Shown here piece after piece: positions 22,331 through 34,206 of a stretch of 64,000 nt of DNA. The position numbers and the translations under genes are program-made. Within the stretch, counting starts at the first letter, position 1. Each line of letters opens with the position of its first letter. The notes beneath the pieces are model-generated. The model made no database searches. It saw nothing but the letters and a program-made list of their open reading frames with translations, and had not been told where the DNA came from. This stretch comes from Chrysopilus asiliformis (Eukaryota > Arthropoda > Insecta > Diptera > Rhagionidae). Location: contig OZ035961.1 in the NCBI GenBank assembly GCA_964034945.1, positions 31,398,184 through 31,462,183 on the forward strand, given 5' to 3'.

Positions 22331-23289
22331 AATAAAACGAAAACAACAGAAATATTTGGAAATTCATGTTAATTGAATTCATTAAAAAATATATATATTT
22401 TCTTCAAAGCTTTAATTGTACTAATGACAAACATTCATATTTTTGCTACATTTAAAAAAAAACACTATTTCCATTATTTTTTTAATGATGTTTAAATCTA
22501 AATCAAATTTGTAAACAAATATTTGCCATACTATATGTATTTGAAGAAGATGTATTTGAAGAAAAGTCTTTGAATATTTTTGTGACGAGAATTCAAATTG
22601 GAATCAATTAAAAGAATTAAATTGAAAATTTCGCATTTTATGAATGCATTTTAGGAAAAGGACATTTGATAGATATTGATTTAAATATACGTAAAAATTG
22701 AAAGTATAAAATTTTATAAGATTGGTAAATTTTAGAATTGGAAAATAAATACAAGTTTAAACAAGTGAACTTCACAAAGGAATTTTGTAAAAAAAAATTA
22801 GATACTAAAAAAAATTTGTAATTCTTTTGGAAAAAAATTAACCTTTCTTCGAACAATTTCTTTAATTTGTCACTTTGGGCAAATTTAAATTAGATCAATT
22901 TCAGGGTTTCCTTTCGTTAACTTCTTAAAATCATTATTTTTGCGTTGCGTACGCTATTTCAAACAAATAGTTTTGTTTGTTAAGCAATTTTTTTAGATTT
23001 TTCGGTCAAAATGAAAATGAGTTCGCTCTATTTATTATGCGTTCTTTTAATTTTTCACAAAATCTACGAATGAATTAAAATATTTTAAATTTCTTTCTTT
23101 CTTCTGATTTAGGTAATACTCGTATTATATTCGAAACATGTTGTTTCTATTCTCGAATTAAACACTTTTTTAAAGAAACAGACAGACACTTGTTCCATTT
23201 ATACGTGGTATAATAAAGTATTGTATTCGTGTTTTTAATTCTGCCTAAAAACATTTCTCGACCACTTCTGAGTCGATTGAAGCATTATT
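22331..23289. other. AT-rich intergenic region, nothing recognised
   Basis: Long A/T runs and short decayed repeats only. A small AGACAGACAC run is at about 23180. Confidence 0.4.
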
Positions 23290-24008
23290 ACAAAAATCTC
23301 TTTCAGTCTGTCAGTCTGTGTACAAGATTTCTAAAAAATTAATAGAGCTAGTACCATGAAATTTTACAGGGATGTTTGGTCGTTGAATGGGACGATGCTG
23401 TCAACTTTTTGTGAAAATCTATTATCCAAAAATATCCAAAAAAGCGTTTTTTTAAAATCGCAATTTCGTTTTTTTTTTGTTATTTACTCCGAAACTACGC
23501 TTTTTCCTTACAATAAAATTCCCTACATCTTTGTGTTTTACTAGGACTCAGTATCTGAAGCCGTTACCGAGGTATACCGTTTTTCCCAAACAATCCATTT
23601 TTTGCGATTATCTCGAAAAATAACGGGTTATTAGTGGTACAATATATAAGATGAATTGAAGAATAATGTTTGCCGCAATTTTGTGTTTTACGGCTATCCG
23701 CTATCTTTTAATGTTATCGAGATTTTATCATTAAAAATTTAAAAAATAGATTTTTGCAAATTGTTTGCATACTAACGGTTTTTGAAAAAAAAAAACAGTT
23801 AAAAGCAAAATTAAAGGTATTAAAGTTCTCTACATTTTTGCGTTTTACAGTAAATCGATATTTTTTTGCCGTTATCAAGATATTTCATATTTTGAAAAAT
23901 AAAAATTCATATTTTTATGTAAACTAATATTTTATTTGTGAAGGTATAGTGTAAATTGTGCAGAAACGTAGATGTTGTATAAGAAAGTCATGTGCTGTTC
24001 ACATCAGA
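23290..24008. repeat. dispersed repeat, relative of 8.81-9.42 kb
   Basis: Starts after CAGTCTGTCAGTCTGTGTAC and ends TATAAGAAAGTCATGTGCTG..CACATCAGATA, matching the order of motifs at 8811-9420. The GTCTGTC run near the beginning again recalls DINE-1-type elements. A pogo-like MITE sits exactly at its right end. Confidence 0.5.
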
Positions 24009-24010
24009 TA

Positions 24011-24181
24011 CAGTAGAATCCCGATAATTCGTACCCCGATAATTCGTATATCCCGCTAATTCGTAAGAATTTGCTGGTCCCTTGAAAAAAATCCCGATAA
24101 TTCGTACCCCGATAATTCGTATATCCCGCTAATTCGTGAATTTCTTGGTCCCTTGAAATACGAATTATCGGGATTCTACTG
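24011..24181. mobile_element. 171-bp TA-flanked pogo-like MITE with internal duplication
   Basis: CAGTAGAATCCCGATAATTC at the left and the reverse complement GAATTATCGGGATTCTACTG at the right, with TA on both sides. The body is two copies of a ~78-bp unit (ATCCCGATAATTCGTACCCC ... TGGTCCCTTGAAA) in direct order. Confidence 0.8.
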
Positions 24182-24349
24182 TATTTATCTATGGCGCAAT
24201 GTAATTTATTTGATCGATTAGCAAACATTTCTAAAATTTAAAGAAAATTTGTAGGACTGAAAGAGAGTTTGAAAATTAATTTACAATAATATTTTGTAAG
24301 AGTTTGCATTTTTGATGCATTTTTGAACTGCACTAAACCGTTTTGAGTA

Positions 24350-24472
24350 CAGTGGATCCCCGGTTCGTTAACTTAGACCGTTTATAATCACATGCGTTCA
24401 CGAACTCAAACAAATCAAAACATTTTTCATGAATCAAAGAATTTTTTGAACTCAGAAGTAGTGTTTCCACTG
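24350..24472. mobile_element. 123-bp TA-flanked CAGTGGA MITE
   Basis: Begins CAGTGGATCCCCGGTTCG and ends GTGTTTCCACTG, with TA on each side. The beginning closely resembles Tigger-like ends, but the right terminal repeat matches for only about 8 bp. Confidence 0.55.
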
Positions 24473-27400
24473 TATTTGTTTTTGATTTATGGATCTGTAT
24501 TTTCAAAATTCCATGACATAATTTCTTATCAATCGGTTTAAAGTTCTGTTTTTATTTGCAACAATTTTCCCTAATTTCACGTTACAGCTGAAATATAGAT
24601 AGTAAACCAAAAAAATTAAATATTAAAAACCACGAATTTATTCTAAGACTGCTTATTTCTTCTATTTCGATTGCAGTTTTAAAGTTTAGTTTATCGTATT
24701 TTCGTGGTATTCTATAAATAAAAACTCCACGTATTGTTTTAAAAAAAAAATCATTCAAAATTAATAAATCCGTTATTTGAAACAAGGCCAACACTCGAAA
24801 TTCAAAATAATTAGTGTGACCAACTAATCAAGAAAAAACTATAGCACTGAAAAAATATAGAGAAAAATTGTAATACTTTCAAAAAATCAACCAAATATAT
24901 CCATTTGATATTAAATTAAAGCCTTCTTCAATTCCAATGTGTCTTTTTAAAAATTTAATATTGAGAAAATAATTTAAGGTAAACAAAAAAAATATTTAAT
25001 TTTGTTATGGTCAAAAGATTATTTCATTGTTATTAATTTACGTACAAAAAATATTTATTGCATACATAATCATTTAAAAACTAAATAATTGCTTTAAAAT
25101 TATTTTAAATGAAATCCTATTTATTACAAAAACATTCATTAAATCAAAAATTTGAAAAATATTTACATTACAAAACATATATTTGCATATACAAAAAAAA
25201 TTATTTTTTAAATAAAAATTATTATACAATTTGGTAACTTGTAAATCTTTTTGGGTCGGCCAAAATCACACCAAAAAAACTTTTTTAAAATCACAAAATT
25301 TTGGCTCGTTCTTTAAAGTTTTACAAGTATTTTTCATCGACATGTTAACTAATTCAAAAATTGTTGTTTACATGTCAATAAAAAAAAATATGAGCACAAA
25401 ATAGTTTTTAAGAATTCAAACTAGTTATAAAGAATTAAAAAAATACAAAGAAAAATGTAAAATTATACATAAATTAAAAATTTTAGAACACTTGTGAAAA
25501 TGTTACATGGAGAGAAATAATAGGACAGATTCCTAGAAAAAATAGGAATATACAGGACAGTGAATTTTTTTGGTAACGACTCCCAAACAAAAGGCAATTC
25601 TTGCCAAAAAAAAAAAAAAAAATAGGAATTTGTCAAAATTATAGGAATAATTCCCTATTTTTAGGGAATCATTGCAGAACAGTCAACTGACCTATTTAAA
25701 TATCTCTCCGTGTGCAAGTGAATATTTGTTGTGTAAGGCGAAAGCTTTTACATAAAACTTCCTTTATAAATAGGAAAAAAACAAAAAAAAAATCTTAAAT
25801 TGAATAAAATTTTGAAAAAAGGGTACAGAAAGTAAAAATAATCTAACAATTGTATTTTATAAACAGTATTTCATTGAAAAGTAATGTACTTAAAAAAGTA
25901 TTTGCTTGAAAAACTTACGCACAATTTATAAATCATTTAGTGATGAAATTTAAGGATAGGGTCTATCAGAAGCCTTTCGCTTCGCAGCTCGAAAATCATT
26001 TTTCTAATTACTTAAATGTAAACCAATATTGTACTCGTATCATAAACAATCTTTTACCAAAATCTTAAAGTGGAAATTATTAAATTTCTTTGAATTTTTC
26101 TAGAGAAAAGAAAAACCGTAAAATATACAATACTTTATCAAAATAATTGTTTATGGAATTTTAAAATTGTATAAATTAAATATTATTTTTTGTCATTTAC
26201 ATGTAGTAAATACGTTAACGCAGTGGAGTAAGTATTTATAAAAAAAGATGCATTTGCAAGGCAAAAATTTCCGACACTGCAAATCAGTGAATATAAAGGA
26301 AGAAGACTTTTGCTAGAAACTAGCTTTTAAATTTAACGTTATTATTTCGTTACACGGTATAAGAAAATCAATAAAATTGAAAAGAAGTTCAAGTCAATAA
26401 AAATTCATGCAGTTTAGATTTCACGAATATTTTTAATTTATCACTGTTCGAATATATCTAAAAATTAGAAAAAAAAATCGATATGCGAAACATTTTCAAA
26501 AATTTGGAATCTTTCTTGTGGTTGTTCGAAATTCCAAGTTTAAAACAAGTTTGTAATTCATGCCGGAGCTTGGAATTTTATAAAGATTTTTTGCTACTTG
26601 AATGCCACGTGAAATCAAGCAGCAACAAAAACGCCACCCTTTGAATTTCGTATTGGAAACTACCCGAAGATTTTTTTTTAATTATCTGAACCACTAGGAT
26701 TTTTTTTTTTTGAAAAATTTCAACATTGGAATATTTATTGAGCTATTTGATCAAATCTAGCTCTGCGACATATCAATTTAAAAAAAAAGTCCGCAGAAAT
26801 GAAGAATGGAGACAAGGAAATTATCAAGTTATGTCTTTTTTAGTTTTAACTTTTCAACAATTTGCAGTTAAAATATGTGGTATTAATTTTGCGGCGGGAT
26901 GACATTTTTCATTTTTTTAAATCAATTTTTTTAATCACTTTTCATCTATAGCCTTATATTTGAAAAATTAAAGACTAATACTTGCAAAATTTGGGAGTTC
27001 TCAATGTTTCTAGTTTTTTACATTTTATATAAATATTTCAAATGCGGCTTTTTTTGTTGCTGGCTGCACTTTTTCACAACCCCACCAAAAAAAAGTCTAC
27101 AACTGATTTTGTTTTCTCCTTTCGTGCCATGATAGACTTAGATATTGGTGATATGTGTTTTCTCTGTTAAGTTATATTTATTCACCAATTTTGCACAATG
27201 AAAATTTCTAGCAGCTAAATAACACCGTATAGTGAAAAAACGATTTTTTTCGGTTTTCGTTATGTTTCTCGTTATTGCAACGGAATTAAATTTCTATAGC
27301 GTAATTTTGAAGAAAAAGCCGGAAAATCAATTCGGTATTTCGTTACGTTACGATATCGTGTCTCATATCTGTTTTTTTTTCGTCAAGACATTCCTGAATT

Positions 27401-28860
27401 TACTGGCAATAAATAAACAAACAAACAACCCAGAATTGAAAATTTATTGCAGATTAAAATGTCTCAAAACATTTAAAAAAAAACTTAAAATGGCCGCGTT
27501 CGGACAAATGGACAGACATACGTCACTCTATTATTTATATAATTATGTAAATAATTATAGTTAAAATTATGTTTAAAAATAATTCACTGCGTTGCTTTAA
27601 CGCACTTGATCTTGCCATATAAATAACTCATACAAAGATTTTTTAGTTAGAGTACCTACGTAACCAAAATTGCGTTTGATTCTGAATTTAAAAAAAAACT
27701 TTCAAATTGTTATTTAGAAAAAAATTTACGGGTTTATAGTTAATTTTAAAGTTATTTGTTATTTTTAAAAATGCGGGAATATGAAAATAATAAAAAAATA
27801 AATAATACTTAGTGAAAGATGTTTTAAGAAAAATAGAAGTTTCAAAGCCGGTTTTTAACAACATTTTAAGTAGAAATTTTATCAATATTTAAAAAAGTAT
27901 TAGAGAAAAAAAACTTTTTTTAAAAACTAATTTTTTCTTTCCTTTGTTCAAATACAAAAATAGTTCAAAAGAATACATGGAAATAGTAATAAATTGTTTT
28001 TGAAAAATCTTTCTGTGCCCTAACATTCTCTTGAATCGCGAGAAACTTTCGATAAAAATTTAAAATAATTCAATTAAACGTATGAGAATAGTAATTCGGT
28101 TAAGTTGTAATATAGAGACTCTGTATGCACCGAAAATATTTGTATTCTCGATAATTGGAAAATATTGGTCATGCACAAAAAAATTGAATACTAAATTTAA
28201 ACAAAAGTTTAGAGAAAAATTTAAAAAAAAATTCTAAAGCATTAGATCGCATATTTCTACAATGAAAAACGAAAAAAAAACTTCTCAACCTTTTATAAAG
28301 TTGCTAAAAAACGAGCAGTGAAGAAATTAGAAAAGAAAGTTTCGCTCTCAATTAAAGTGACTTTCTTATGTATATTAATAATGTAAAAATATAAAATTTG
28401 CCTTCGAAATCTGTTTAAAAAAGATTTAACAAAGATTTTTTATTAGTAAACAAAACAAAGAAAATGTTTAATATGATAAAAATATATTTGCATATATTTC
28501 TTTATTTAAATTTGCAATATAAAATTTAAACAATTAAAAACGAAACAGTATTCAAAAATGTTACCAATAAATAAATCACTTAAATAAAAAAAACTAATTA
28601 AACTTTCAACGTTTTAAAAGTCAATAAACATACACACAAAATCATAAACTACCGCAAAGTAAAAAAAAACTATTTAAAGGGATGAAAAAATCAATTTGAT
28701 AACACTTAAATATTCGACTTGTATCATGAAACAAAATTTAAAATGATTAAGTATTCATATGTACTTCAACAAAAACCGATTCAAATTTTTTACAATAAAA
28801 AATAATAATAAATGGATTTTGAATGTTTTTTTAATATTGCACAAACCTAACAAAGCCAAC
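24473..28860. other. very AT-rich desert, no gene seen
   Basis: Over four kilobases dominated by A/T runs (a 15-plus adenine run at about 25607). No exon, RNA gene or long repeat was recognised apart from the MITE at 25505-25713. Short frames here have no coding character. Confidence 0.5.
25505..25713. mobile_element. MITE with ACAYGGAGAGA termini
   Basis: Left end ACATGGAGAGAAATAATAGG and right end CCTATTTAAATATCTCTCCG followed by TGT are imperfect inverted repeats. The interior carries ATAGGAAT motifs in both orientations. No target duplication could be defined in the AT-rich flanks. Confidence 0.5.
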
Positions 28861-28884
28861 ACTTTTAATTGGGTTGCAAATTAA

Positions 28885-29165
28885 TAAATTGCTACGAGGC
28901 TGAATTTGTCCTTGACGGGCAAACACAGCCCACAGAGAAGGCCCTGGCTAGCACGTCGGTGTCTGACCAGCTCAGTCAGCATGAGACAAAAAGGGGGAGG
29001 GTTTTGCCAGGATCCTCTGTGAACAGTAAGTGACGTGCCGGAAGGAGACATAATCACTAACAGGAGGAAACGGACATCGCGAACATCATTGGCTCCGCCC
29101 CAAGGAGAAGCAAACCGATCTTAGCACTTCATTGTGTCTGTACAAACTTCAGGAGTTTCCACTTT
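28885..29165. other. GC-rich island of unknown origin
   Basis: About 280 bp near 50% GC inside a very AT-rich region. It includes GGCCCTGGCTAGCACGTCGG, AAAAAGGGGGAGGG, GACGTGCCGGAAGGAG and CTCCGCCCCAAGG. All frames are interrupted by stops and I recognise no protein, tRNA or rRNA. It could be an exon, a fragment of a GC-rich mobile element or a recent insertion. Confidence 0.45.
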
Positions 29166-30784
29166 TTATGGACATTTAATTAAAGGAGGGATCCAAACAA
29201 CAAAACTGATCTGATTGCAATACAAAAATGTTTCTCTTTTTATTATAAGTGAAAATTAATTTGCAAAATGATGTTCATAGTAGAATTAGAATTTTTAATG
29301 AACCGACATCAACTCGGAAAATAACTCATACAATTTAGGTAACACCAAAAAATATCTTCACCTTAATATTTTCATAAAAAAACATAAAAAAAACTCACCG
29401 CTTTCTCCGATGATCCTCGACTGTGCACATTCCAGGATTCGAAGCGCTGTTTTGAAATAACTCGGCACACAATATCTAAAATATTACTTTTGCGGGAAAA
29501 TTAAGGTGAAAATTTACACTTTGCAATGACAACAATACTTGTCTACTTTAAATAGAAAAAAAATGAATTCTTTGTTCCTCGTTTGGAATTTTAAAACCTT
29601 CTGTATTTCAATTTTTCTCCTCAAATTGCCGCTTCGAATTTCAAAAAAAAAAATCATAAAACTCCAGGATTGTGGATAATATGACATCAAATTCGCCTCA
29701 TATAAATTCTTCAGAGAAAAAAAATGATTCCACGTAAAGGGAAACCGGAAAGCCGTCATCCAGCGGTACTGTGTAGAAACCAGTTTCCTCAAAAAAATGC
29801 CTTTTCATGAACTCCGCGTGGTCCGATCAAAATGGAAGAAACCCTTTTCATAGGCAGGGAAACCCAGAAATCTTATTTTAGACGTAAAATAAGTGGTCCC
29901 ACAGGAAAATACACATCTGCTGGGACCTAAAATGCGTTTGAAAGAATACGAAATAGAATTTTGTACAAAAATGTGGTCAAGGGCATCAAATCTTACCACT
30001 TCCATGTAACGCAAACTTTTTCAGCCAGTGAAACACTATAATAAATCGATTTTCTTTCTAAAAAAAACATAAAACTTTAAACAATTCCAAAAAAAACTCC
30101 AAAAAAAAATTTCTTACTTTTTCTTAATTATGAAATTATGAAAACTTTTAATTTAAAATTTTTGAATATCAAATCGCCTTAGATTTGATTTAAATACTTT
30201 AATTTCACTGAACTGACTGAAAAAGCTTTTTTCATAACACATGCATCGAAAATATGCCTTTCGATGCCTCCGTAGCGGGTCGAAAGTTGCGTTTTCGGCC
30301 TTAGGGGCGAAAGTGCGATTAGCAGGCCGAAACTGTGTTTTCGCGACGTAAACCGAAAATTTGTGAATGAAACTGAACGAGTGAAGTTGGCTGTACGAGC
30401 GCAGTGTGATTTACAATAGTTGCGCATTGTCGATTTCCATTTTTTGTTATGTTGATTTTTCATTTCAGTGGGGAGAAAAACTGAAACAGCTGATCAGCAC
30501 TTTTGCATTTCACATTGTATTTTGCGTGTGATTTAGTTGAGCATTACCGATTTCCATTTTTTGTTATGTTGATTTTTTATTTCAAAGGAAAGAAATTTAA
30601 AAATTAAAATCTGTTTTGACCAACATTTCTTGGTAATAAAACGAATTTATAGAATATAGTTGTTTTGTTTCTTTTACAAATTCACTTCTGCTGAAATCAC
30701 CCCTGGACCCTCGCATGGGAGGCGTCGCCCCCCAAACCCCCTTTTGCATTACTCTTCAATACCAAAATCGCGCTTAAATGTGGC
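29166..30784. other. intergenic, short direct repeat at 30.4-30.6 kb
   Basis: No gene was recognised. GATTTCCATTTTTTGTTATG followed by TTGATTTTT occurs twice (about 30431 and 30550) with similar flanks, a diverged direct repeat of ~55 bp. The 30240-30360 stretch is enriched in TTCG/CGAA motifs. Confidence 0.4.
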
Positions 30785-32607
30785 TGTTTAGACGAAGACT
30801 CAGTTTGAGGCGGCACGCCATTCGTGAGGGTGAGGGACGCAGTGGGGAGGGAAACCAAAAAGAGCGAACGAAGTTTAGATTCACTTAAAATTTTCGGTTG
30901 CAAACCGGTTTTTGAGTCTGGTCGTTGAAACCCATGAATCAAATACAACAGATTGCGCATTGCGCAGGTCCGCCATGTTGGATTTTTGCTCTCAAGAGAT
31001 TGTGACGTCAGCTGCGCGTAGATCTTTAATAAGTCTATGGAAAATTTAGAATTTGTGGTTTTATCTCAGTTTTAAGTGTTTGAAAAGTAATTAAAAGTGC
31101 TGTAATATCAAAACTAACCTCAAGAACTAAGTGTTTAATATTTAAGACATTGAAATGGGTGTTTGTGCCGTGTGCAACAACGAAAAGAAAGGCAGTGAAA
31201 AGACGAGTTTCCATACATTTCCCAAGGACAAACTTGTATTGAGGAAATAAACAAACTTCTGTTAAAGAAAGGATACATTTAATATAAAAACTGCGAGAAT
31301 TTGTAGCCTACATTTTGTACCTGATTGCTTCGAAAATAATATGCAGTATGAAATAAGTAAGATATGAGTAAATAGCAAAACTCTAAGTAATGTTTATATT
31401 TTACAGGGTTTGTACATCATCGAAAATTGAAGGTAAATGCTATTCCAACTTTATTTAGTATTTCCGAAACTGTTGCAACTTCAAGTCAGACAACCAGGAT
31501 GGCTGAAAAGCAGTCAAAACTATTAGTTGCTGATTTATTACAACAAAACGAGGAGCCTTTGCATGACAAAGCAATCAATGCTTATTCATGGGTTCATCAT
31601 GTCTGAAACACTGTCTGAATCTTTAGATAATTGTGATATTAAAGTAAAAAAACTTTTTTTCACATCGAGGATGTATTTTCGTATACGTAAATTGAATAAA
31701 GAACTCTGTGAACATTTAACTACAAGAAAAATGAAAAATAAAAAAATTCTAACCTAGAAATTTTAGCTATGTTTCATTTATTTTCACAAAGTGTAGTAAA
31801 AATTCACAGGCATTGTTGTTGTTTGACTATTTTTTTACTATTTATAAAAATAAATAATATTTATATTGCAGCAAACAGAATAAATTCCAGTTTTCAGGCG
31901 AAAACAGAACAAATCTCATATCAATGACATTTCAGTACGCTCTTGTGACGACATGCGCAGAAGTTTACCAAAATGAAACTCGTCTTTGCGCAATCTGTTG
32001 TATTTGATTCATGCAAAATGAAACTCGTCTTTGCGCAATCTGTTGTATTTGATTCATGGTTGAAACCTGTGTCTTTCTCTGTGCGTAATTTCATCGAGTC
32101 AGTCGGTGCTTAGCCACCGACTCGTAAACATATCCCAAACAAACAAAAATTGAATGCAAATAATGAAATCCCAATTGCAGGTAGTTTTATTTTCCAGGTA
32201 GGTAGGAAAGGGTAAATGCCATAACAAAATAACCAGTCCTTATTCTGCTATTGTGGGCAGTTTCTATTGTGGCAATTGATGTTGCCTCGGTGCTAGCTAC
32301 AAAACGTTTCTGTTTATTTTTGTTTTCTTCATTTTGGCATAAAAATAGAGCCGTTGCTGATGAAGCATATAATAAACTTGTTACTGCAATTATTATATGA
32401 TCCATATATGATCCATATTTTCATTAAATTTAACAAATTTCACTGCAATCATTTCACAACTCGGTTAAATTTTGAGATTATTTTCATCCCAATGTCTTGA
32501 ACGTCAAAAAGGCGAAAGATTTTAGCGAATGAAAAAGGCGAACCGTGTGCACACGGCAACAAAATGAGGAAAGACGTGCCGCCTCAAAGTGAGTCTTCGT
32601 CTAAACA
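30785..32607 (+). mobile_element. THAP-domain DNA transposon relic, 1.8 kb
   Basis: Terminal inverted repeats begin TGTTTAGACGAAGACTCA and continue TTTGAGGCGGCACG. The right end is the reverse complement, ending CGTCTAAACA. Inside is a broken THAP-domain frame on the plus strand. Near the right side, ATGAAACTCGTCTTTGCGCA followed by ATCTGTTGTATTTGATTCATG is present twice in tandem (31973-32058). An inverted match lies near the left end (30935-30963). The THAP domain suggests a P-like or related class II element. No target duplication was found. Confidence 0.75.
31155..31606 (+). pseudogene. broken THAP-domain transposase N-terminus
   Basis: The frame starts MGVCAVCNNEKKGSEK with TSFHTFPKDK (the C2 part and FP motif of a THAP zinc finger) and then hits a stop. 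After a frame change, ARICSLHFVPDCFENN supplies the C-x2-H-F half. A further segment reads LKVNAIPTLF, the typical motif that closes THAP domains, and runs to a stop near 31606. Stops and frame changes show it is dead. No catalytic region was recognised downstream. Confidence 0.7.
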
Positions 32608-32658
32608 GCCACAATGGCATCTCAAGGCATATTTTCAATGAATTTGTTATGAAAAATT

Positions 32659-32779
32659 GTATACGCAACTCGGAGCGAGTCAACGATTTCACTCGTGTGA
32701 TATCTGCCCTCGCTTCGCTCGTGCAGCTAACTTCACACTCTTGAAATCGTTGACTTTCGCCCCTTGTTGCGTAATATAC
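32659..32779. repeat. imperfect palindrome beside the THAP element
   Basis: GTATACGCAAC ... GTCAACGATTTC on the left pairs with GAAATCGTTGAC ... GTTGCGTAATATAC on the right, around a CTCGCTTCGCTCG centre. Confidence 0.6.
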
Positions 32780-33114
32780 TATTCCTTTATTACATTAACA
32801 TGGTCTCTCACTTGAAAAATTCCATTACATCGTAATTCAAAAGTGAAATCTATAACTTTGTAATAAGGACCAATTTTCGAATTTCTCGTTACACTCGTGA
32901 CGTCACATGAACCAAGATTTGAGAAGCAAACTTGGTTGGTAAGGTTACAGCTTTTCCTTTCCTTCTTCGTCTGCTGTTTCAATTCTTCCCACCCACGCAA
33001 TCTGAGCGGAACAAGCAGTCGTGGTAAAAGCTGTTCTTTATCTCTTCATTTTAAGTTGATAAACGAGTTTACCAATACCCTGACACACACTCCGGCTAAG
33101 AGGATCTTTTTCAT

Positions 33115-34206
33115 TTTTAAAAGCTTTTATTTAGCTCGCTATCTTGTCTGTTTGTTTGTCTGTTTGTCTGTCTGTCAGATCAAATCTTGCAACCCAATTT
33201 TGACCCACTTCCACTTGTCCGATTGACTTGAAATTTTGCACACTTATATAAGTCCGATGACAATACAATATTTTCACTACTTCGTCCTTATAAGGATAAC
33301 GGAAGGTCCTGTAAGGATAACGTGATTATCCTTTTCTCCAAATTTTCTGGAAAAAAATCTATCCTGGGGGTTTTTGGGGTCGCTGAATCCGAATCTGTCA
33401 TTAAAAAGTCAGTAAGGATAACGGAAGGTCCTGTAAGGATAACGTGATTATCCTTTTCTCCAAATTTTCCGGAAAAAAATCTATCCTGGAGGTTTTTGGA
33501 GTCGCTGAATCCGAATCTGTCATTAAAAAGTCTGTAAGGATAACGGAAGGTCCTGTAAGGATAACGTGATTATCCTTTTCTCCAAATTTTCCGAAAAAAA
33601 ATCTATTCTGGGGGTTTTTGGGGTCGCTGAATCCGAATCTGTCATTAAAAAGTCTGTAAGGATAACGGAAGGTCCTGTAAGGATAACGTGATTATCCTTT
33701 TCTCCAAATTTTCCGGAAAAAAATCTATTCTGGGGTTTTTGGGGTCGCTGAATCCGAATCTGTCATCAAAAAGTCTGTAAGGATAACGGAAGGTCCTGTA
33801 AGGATAACGTGATTATCCTTTTCTCCAAATTTTCCGGAAAAAACTCTATCCTGGGGGTTTTTGGGGTCGCTGAATCCGAATCTGTCATTAAAAAGTCTGT
33901 AAGGATAACGGAAGGTCCTGTAAGGATAACGTGATTATCCTTTTCTCCAAATTTTCCGGAAAAAAATCTATTCTGGGGTTTTTAGGGTCGCTGAATCCGA
34001 ATCTGTCATTAAAAAGTCTGTAAGGATAACGGAATGTCCTGTAAGGATAACGTGATTATCCTTTTTCTCAATTGTTCCGGGAAAAAATATATTCTGCGGG
34101 TTTTGGGGTTCGCTGAATACGATTCTCAAGTTAAAAAGCCTGTAAGGACATCTCAAATGTAAAACTATATATTCGAAGACTAAAAAGAACAAAATAAAAA
34201 AAAATA
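33115..34206 (+). mobile_element. family B DINE-1-like element with tandem core
   Basis: Starts near AAAGCTTTTATTTAGCTCGC, then a GTCTGTTTGTCTGTTTGTCT microsatellite (33147-33177). A block follows (ATCAAATCTTGCAACCC, TTTTGACCCACTT, GAAATTTTGCACAC) that recurs inverted at 42160-42230. The 121-bp array comes next, and the palindromic module at 34207 forms the 3' side. The microsatellite plus central tandem repeats plus hairpin match the HINE/DINE-1 plan. Confidence 0.65.
33292..34142 (+). repeat. seven tandem copies of a 121-122 bp unit
   Basis: Units start with AAGGATAACGGAAGGTCCTG at 33292, 33414, 33536, 33658, 33779, 33901 and 34022. Each contains AAGGATAACGTGATTATCCT (a partial dyad), a GGGTTTTTGGGGTCGCTGA block and CCGAATCTGTCATTAAAAAG. 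Identity between the first six is very high; the seventh is more diverged (GGAATGTCC). Confidence 0.95.

Noticed and set aside
32187..32405. 72-aa minus-strand frame inside the THAP element
   Set aside because: No recognisable domain and it lies in decayed transposon sequence.
33292..34142. 121-bp array considered as a CRISPR array or an rDNA spacer enhancer array
   Set aside because: The units are contiguous with no spacers and the same unit occurs in other mobile-element contexts; no rRNA gene is nearby.
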